This document shows, piece after piece, positions 4,893 through 7,600 of a DNA stretch of 7,600 nucleotides; positions within the stretch are counted from its first letter, which is position 1; every line of letters begins with the position of its first letter. A program made the translations under genes and the position numbers. The notes under the pieces are model-generated. The model ran no database searches, was not told where the DNA came from, and saw only the letters and a program-made list of their open reading frames with translations. Origin of the DNA: Thermoplasmata archaeon. Its GTDB lineage: Archaea > Thermoplasmatota > Thermoplasmata > Thermoplasmatales > Thermoplasmataceae. The stretch lies in NCBI GenBank assembly GCA_021797265.1, contig JAJZZZ010000070.1:1-7600 (forward strand), read 5' to 3'.

Positions 4893-7600
4893 ATGCATCT
4901 GGAATCTCTGGAACTGGATAACTTCAAGTCGTTTGGAAACCGCAAGAAGATCATGTTCAAGAATGGCTTCACGGTTATTAGCGGTCCCAATGGAAGTGGG
5001 AAAAGTAACATAGGAGATTCTCTCCTTTTTGTTCTTGGAACAAGATCTTCAAAAACCGTCAGGGCAGACAGACTCGGTGATCTTATTCACAAGTCGTCAA
5101 ACGAGAAGAGGAACAGAAACTACTGCAGTGTTACTGTAACCCTGGACAAGGATGAAGCAGATTCTCCGGAAGATCAGAGAAAAATCATTCTCAAAAGAGA
5201 ACTTGTCGCGGATGCAGAGGGATACAAATCAAATTATTACATAAACGGAACCAGGGTAAGGCATACTGATGTTGCAAATCTCCTGGATTCAATTCATATT
5301 TACCTTGATTCATACAGCTTCGTCCTTCAGGGCGATATAAACAATATTGTGAAAATGACCGGATTCGAGCGCAGAAAACTGCTTGAATCCATATCAGGAA
5401 TCGAAAGTTTCGACACTCAGATAGATAAGGCCAAAGTTGAGATCGATGCAATAAATGAGAACCTCTCAAGGCTTGAAGTATTGACAGAACAGACCAGGAT
5501 TCGAAGAGATCAACTTGAGGTTGAAAAGAAAAGTGCAGAGAGATACCTTGAACTCACGGGGAGACTTTCTGATCTCAGGAAAACCCTGTTAAGCCTTGAA
5601 ATGGAAGGGCTCGGACGTGAACAGCGTTCATATACCGATAATCTTGAAAAGCTGGAACTAGAAATCACAACAATAAAGGATTCTATTTATCAGCTGGAAA
5701 AGGAATTTGAGGAGAAGAAATCACTGGAAGCACAGCTGCAACATAAACTGGAGGTGTCAGGAAATTCGCAGTTAAATGAAATAAGGCTGCAGATTGACAA
5801 CAAGAGAGTCAGAATTGCAGAAATTGGTGTCAGCCTTGAAAATTCCAGGGATCGTATAAAGGAACTGAAGGAAGAACTGGAAGAAAACGTCGATAACATC
5901 AAGAAATCCGGAAAGAAGATAGAATGGCTGGAATCAAACAGGAACGAGAATGGCCAGACTCTCTCAAGAATAAAGAAGGAAATCCAGGAAAAATCCAACG
6001 AACTCAGGATTCTCAAGGAAAGATCAAGCAAGAGCAATTCCCAGATCCTGGAAAGACAGGAAAAGATAAGGGAAAAAGATCAGGAAATCAAGAATTTAAA
6101 CAACGAAATAGCGGTTCATCAGGAATCAAAACAGGCAAAATCGACTGAGAGATCACAATTAATTTCACAGCTTGGAAACATTGAGGAAAGAAAAAAAGAT
6201 CTTGAGTTCAACATCAGGGATGCCCTATGGAGGCTCAAGGACATAGAGAGGGAAGTTGGAGGAAACAAGAGGAGTTATGAAGATCTCAATGCCAGATACT
6301 ACAAGCTGAAAAACAGACTTGATGATCTCAGGAAGAGAAAGGATCAGATTCAACAGGATCTTAACAGACTGGGCAGGGAACATGCACAGCTTCAGGCTAC
6401 CTCAAACACTAGGACTGGAAATGTCAGCAGGGCCGTTTCAACTATAATGAATGCCAGGAACCACAACTCCATACGTGGAATCCATGGAACAATCCGGGAA
6501 CTGATATCATTTGATGATGAGTACCGTTCTGCAATAGAGGCTTCTGCGGGTTCAAGACTCAATTCAGTTGTCGTGGAGGATGATGCAGTGGCAGAGGAAT
6601 GCCTCAACCTTCTCAAGGCCGAAAAGGCCGGAAAACTGACATTTCTTCCCATTAACAAGGTTCTTACAGGGAGACCCAGGGGAAAAGCTATTACTGTACA
6701 TCAGTCAGACGGATCCCGGGGATATGTCTTCGAAAAAGTATCCTTTGACCAGAAATACCAGGGAGTTATCTGGTACGCATTCCAGGACACAGTCATAGTT
6801 CATGATGTAAAAACTGCCAGGAGGTACATGGTTGGTGTCAGGCTTGTAACCATGGATGGGGACATATTCGAAGCAAGTGGTGCAATTACAGGTGGCTATA
6901 TAGAAAAAAGCCGCTCTGCAGCCGATGTTGAACAGAAGATGGGAAAACTGTCATCTGACATGAGGGAACTTTCCATTGAGCTTGAAGGGGTTGATTCTGA
7001 AATTGGAACACTGGAGTCAGAATTTGAAACCGTTTCGCATCAACTCAGGGAATCATCAAGAGACGAAGGTTCCAGACAGACTGAACTCCAGCAGTACAGA
7101 AAGATTTCCGAAGAAGGTAAGGCACAACTGGAGCAGTTTGACCTCAATATTGCACAGTTAACAAGAGATATGAAGATTTCAGAGGAAAGCATAAGGGACA
7201 TAGAGGATATAATCAAGGGACTTCAGGAGAAGAATGAATCTCTTGATCAGGAAAAAGCCAGGCTTTTTGAGGAGATCAGGGAGCTATCTCCAAAATATGC
7301 GGAAAGGGAGACTGCACTGGAAGACTCCATTTCTTCCTTAAGGGAAAAAGAAACAGAATTCGCTTCGGAACTTAGCAGGATAAATGCAGATATCGATCAT
7401 CTTAAGGAGAGGATCCAGGAGCTTGAATCCAAGAACCATGAAACTACATCTGATATCTCAGAAATTCAGAACCAGATCAAATCCCAGGAGACGGAAGTCA
7501 AGATCGAAAACGAGGAGTTATCCAAACTTAGGGCGATAGAGGCCGAAATATCCGAGAAATCCAGGGAAATAGTGGATGCACTCAATAGAAATGAGAACGA
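4893..7600 (+). CDS. smc: Chromosome partition/condensation ATPase SMC, 3'-truncated by window edge
   Basis: SMC dimers form the ring-shaped, DNA-bound condensin-like complex (with ScpA/ScpB-type partners) that compacts and segregates the chromosome. The frame is open for 902 codons to the window end with no stop. The N-terminal ATPase head starts MHLESLELDNFKSFG and has Walker A GPNGSGKS (31-38), an Arg57 matching the SMC R-loop arginine, and the Q-loop VLQGDI with Gln146. A long Glu/Lys/Arg-rich coiled coil runs from about 175 to 505. The hinge spans about 527-670 (nt 6471-6905), opening at IRGIHGTI and closing with GAITGGY. The returning coiled coil runs from about 680 to the edge. The C-terminal head (LSGGE signature, Walker B) must lie beyond, with full length expected near 1,150-1,200. 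The complete hinge and length exclude Rad50 or RecN. No in-frame start lies upstream of the ATG at 4893. Confidence 0.97.
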   Translation, partial: MHLESLELDNFKSFGNRKKIMFKNGFTVISGPNGSGKSNIGDSLLFVLGTRSSKTVRADRLGDLIHKSSNEKRNRNYCSVTVTLDKDEADSPEDQRKIILKRELVADAEGYKSNYYINGTRVRHTDVANLLDSIHIYLDSYSFVLQGDINNIVKMTGFERRKLLESISGIESFDTQIDKAKVEIDAINENLSRLEVLTEQTRIRRDQLEVEKKSAERYLELTGRLSDLRKTLLSLEMEGLGREQRSYTDNLEKLELEITTIKDSIYQLEKEFEEKKSLEAQLQHKLEVSGNSQLNEIRLQIDNKRVRIAEIGVSLENSRDRIKELKEELEENVDNIKKSGKKIEWLESNRNENGQTLSRIKKEIQEKSNELRILKERSSKSNSQILERQEKIREKDQEIKNLNNEIAVHQESKQAKSTERSQLISQLGNIEERKKDLEFNIRDALWRLKDIEREVGGNKRSYEDLNARYYKLKNRLDDLRKRKDQIQQDLNRLGREHAQLQATSNTRTGNVSRAVSTIMNARNHNSIRGIHGTIRELISFDDEYRSAIEASAGSRLNSVVVEDDAVAEECLNLLKAEKAGKLTFLPINKVLTGRPRGKAITVHQSDGSRGYVFEKVSFDQKYQGVIWYAFQDTVIVHDVKTARRYMVGVRLVTMDGDIFEASGAITGGYIEKSRSAADVEQKMGKLSSDMRELSIELEGVDSEIGTLESEFETVSHQLRESSRDEGSRQTELQQYRKISEEGKAQLEQFDLNIAQLTRDMKISEESIRDIEDIIKGLQEKNESLDQEKARLFEEIRELSPKYAERETALEDSISSLREKETEFASELSRINADIDHLKERIQELESKNHETTSDISEIQNQIKSQETEVKIENEELSKLRAIEAEISEKSREIVDALNRNEN

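Noticed and set aside
5690..6037. Minus-strand 115-codon Ser/Phe/Leu-rich frame inside smc
   Set aside because: This is the antisense of the Glu/Lys-rich coiled coil, which generates long Ser/Leu/Phe frames by codon complementarity. It is not a gene.
5924..6148. Plus-strand 74-codon Lys/Glu/Gln-rich frame inside smc
   Set aside because: It is a shifted reading of the purine-rich coiled-coil sequence. The smc frame is continuous across it, so there is no frameshift.
5050..7600. Recurring short GAAGAA/AAGGAA-type purine motifs suggesting tandem repeats
   Set aside because: They reflect Glu/Lys codon bias in the SMC coiled coil, and no unit repeats with fixed length or spacing.
1..7600. CRISPR array, insertion sequence, integrase/attachment site or defence cassette
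   Set aside because: No regularly spaced repeats, transposase-like frames or foreign-looking composition were seen. Every gene in the window is a recognised cellular family.

Overview
The window reads as ordinary chromosome from an archaeon, most likely of the Thermoplasmatales type. The reasons are an archaeal/eukaryotic-type ribosomal protein S17e, archaeal TATA-box promoters placed about 28 nt before start codons (leaderless layout), T-tract rather than bacterial hairpin terminators, a bacterial-type DnaJ as kept by Thermoplasma-like archaea, moderate G+C, and heavy use of AGG/AGA for Arg and ATA for Ile. The genus cannot be fixed from this sequence. All recognised genes are on the + strand.

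Region 1-1667 is housekeeping. It holds the 3' three quarters of dnaJ (cut by the left edge), a 7-T terminator tract, a small universal stress protein (UspA) with an altered nucleotide-binding motif, and rps17e. UspA and S17e each have their own TATA box about 28 nt before the ATG, which implies separate leaderless transcripts.

Region 1668-4655 is a spacer with a short hairpin, then a tight three-gene acyl-CoA operon: a cysteine thiolase, a 3-hydroxyacyl-CoA dehydrogenase that starts at TTG inside the thiolase stop (TTGA overlap), and an enoyl-CoA hydratase 12 nt further on. Together they interconvert crotonyl-CoA (or a longer enoyl-CoA), 3-hydroxyacyl-CoA, 3-ketoacyl-CoA and acetyl-CoA. All three keep their catalytic residues. 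No acyl-CoA dehydrogenase, acyl-CoA ligase or transferase lies in the window.

Region 4656-7600 is a 237-nt A+T-rich spacer followed by smc, the chromosome condensation ATPase, which runs off the right edge after 902 codons (N-terminal head, first coiled coil, complete hinge and part of the return coiled coil). The spacer is the most structured non-coding DNA here. It holds two 15-bp A/T palindromes centred on a C exactly 50 bp apart, a 12-bp-stem hairpin, and a perfect 12-bp palindrome next to the smc start. I see no mobile element, CRISPR array, tRNA or rRNA, and no convincing new multi-gene system. The spacer signals before smc are the best leads.
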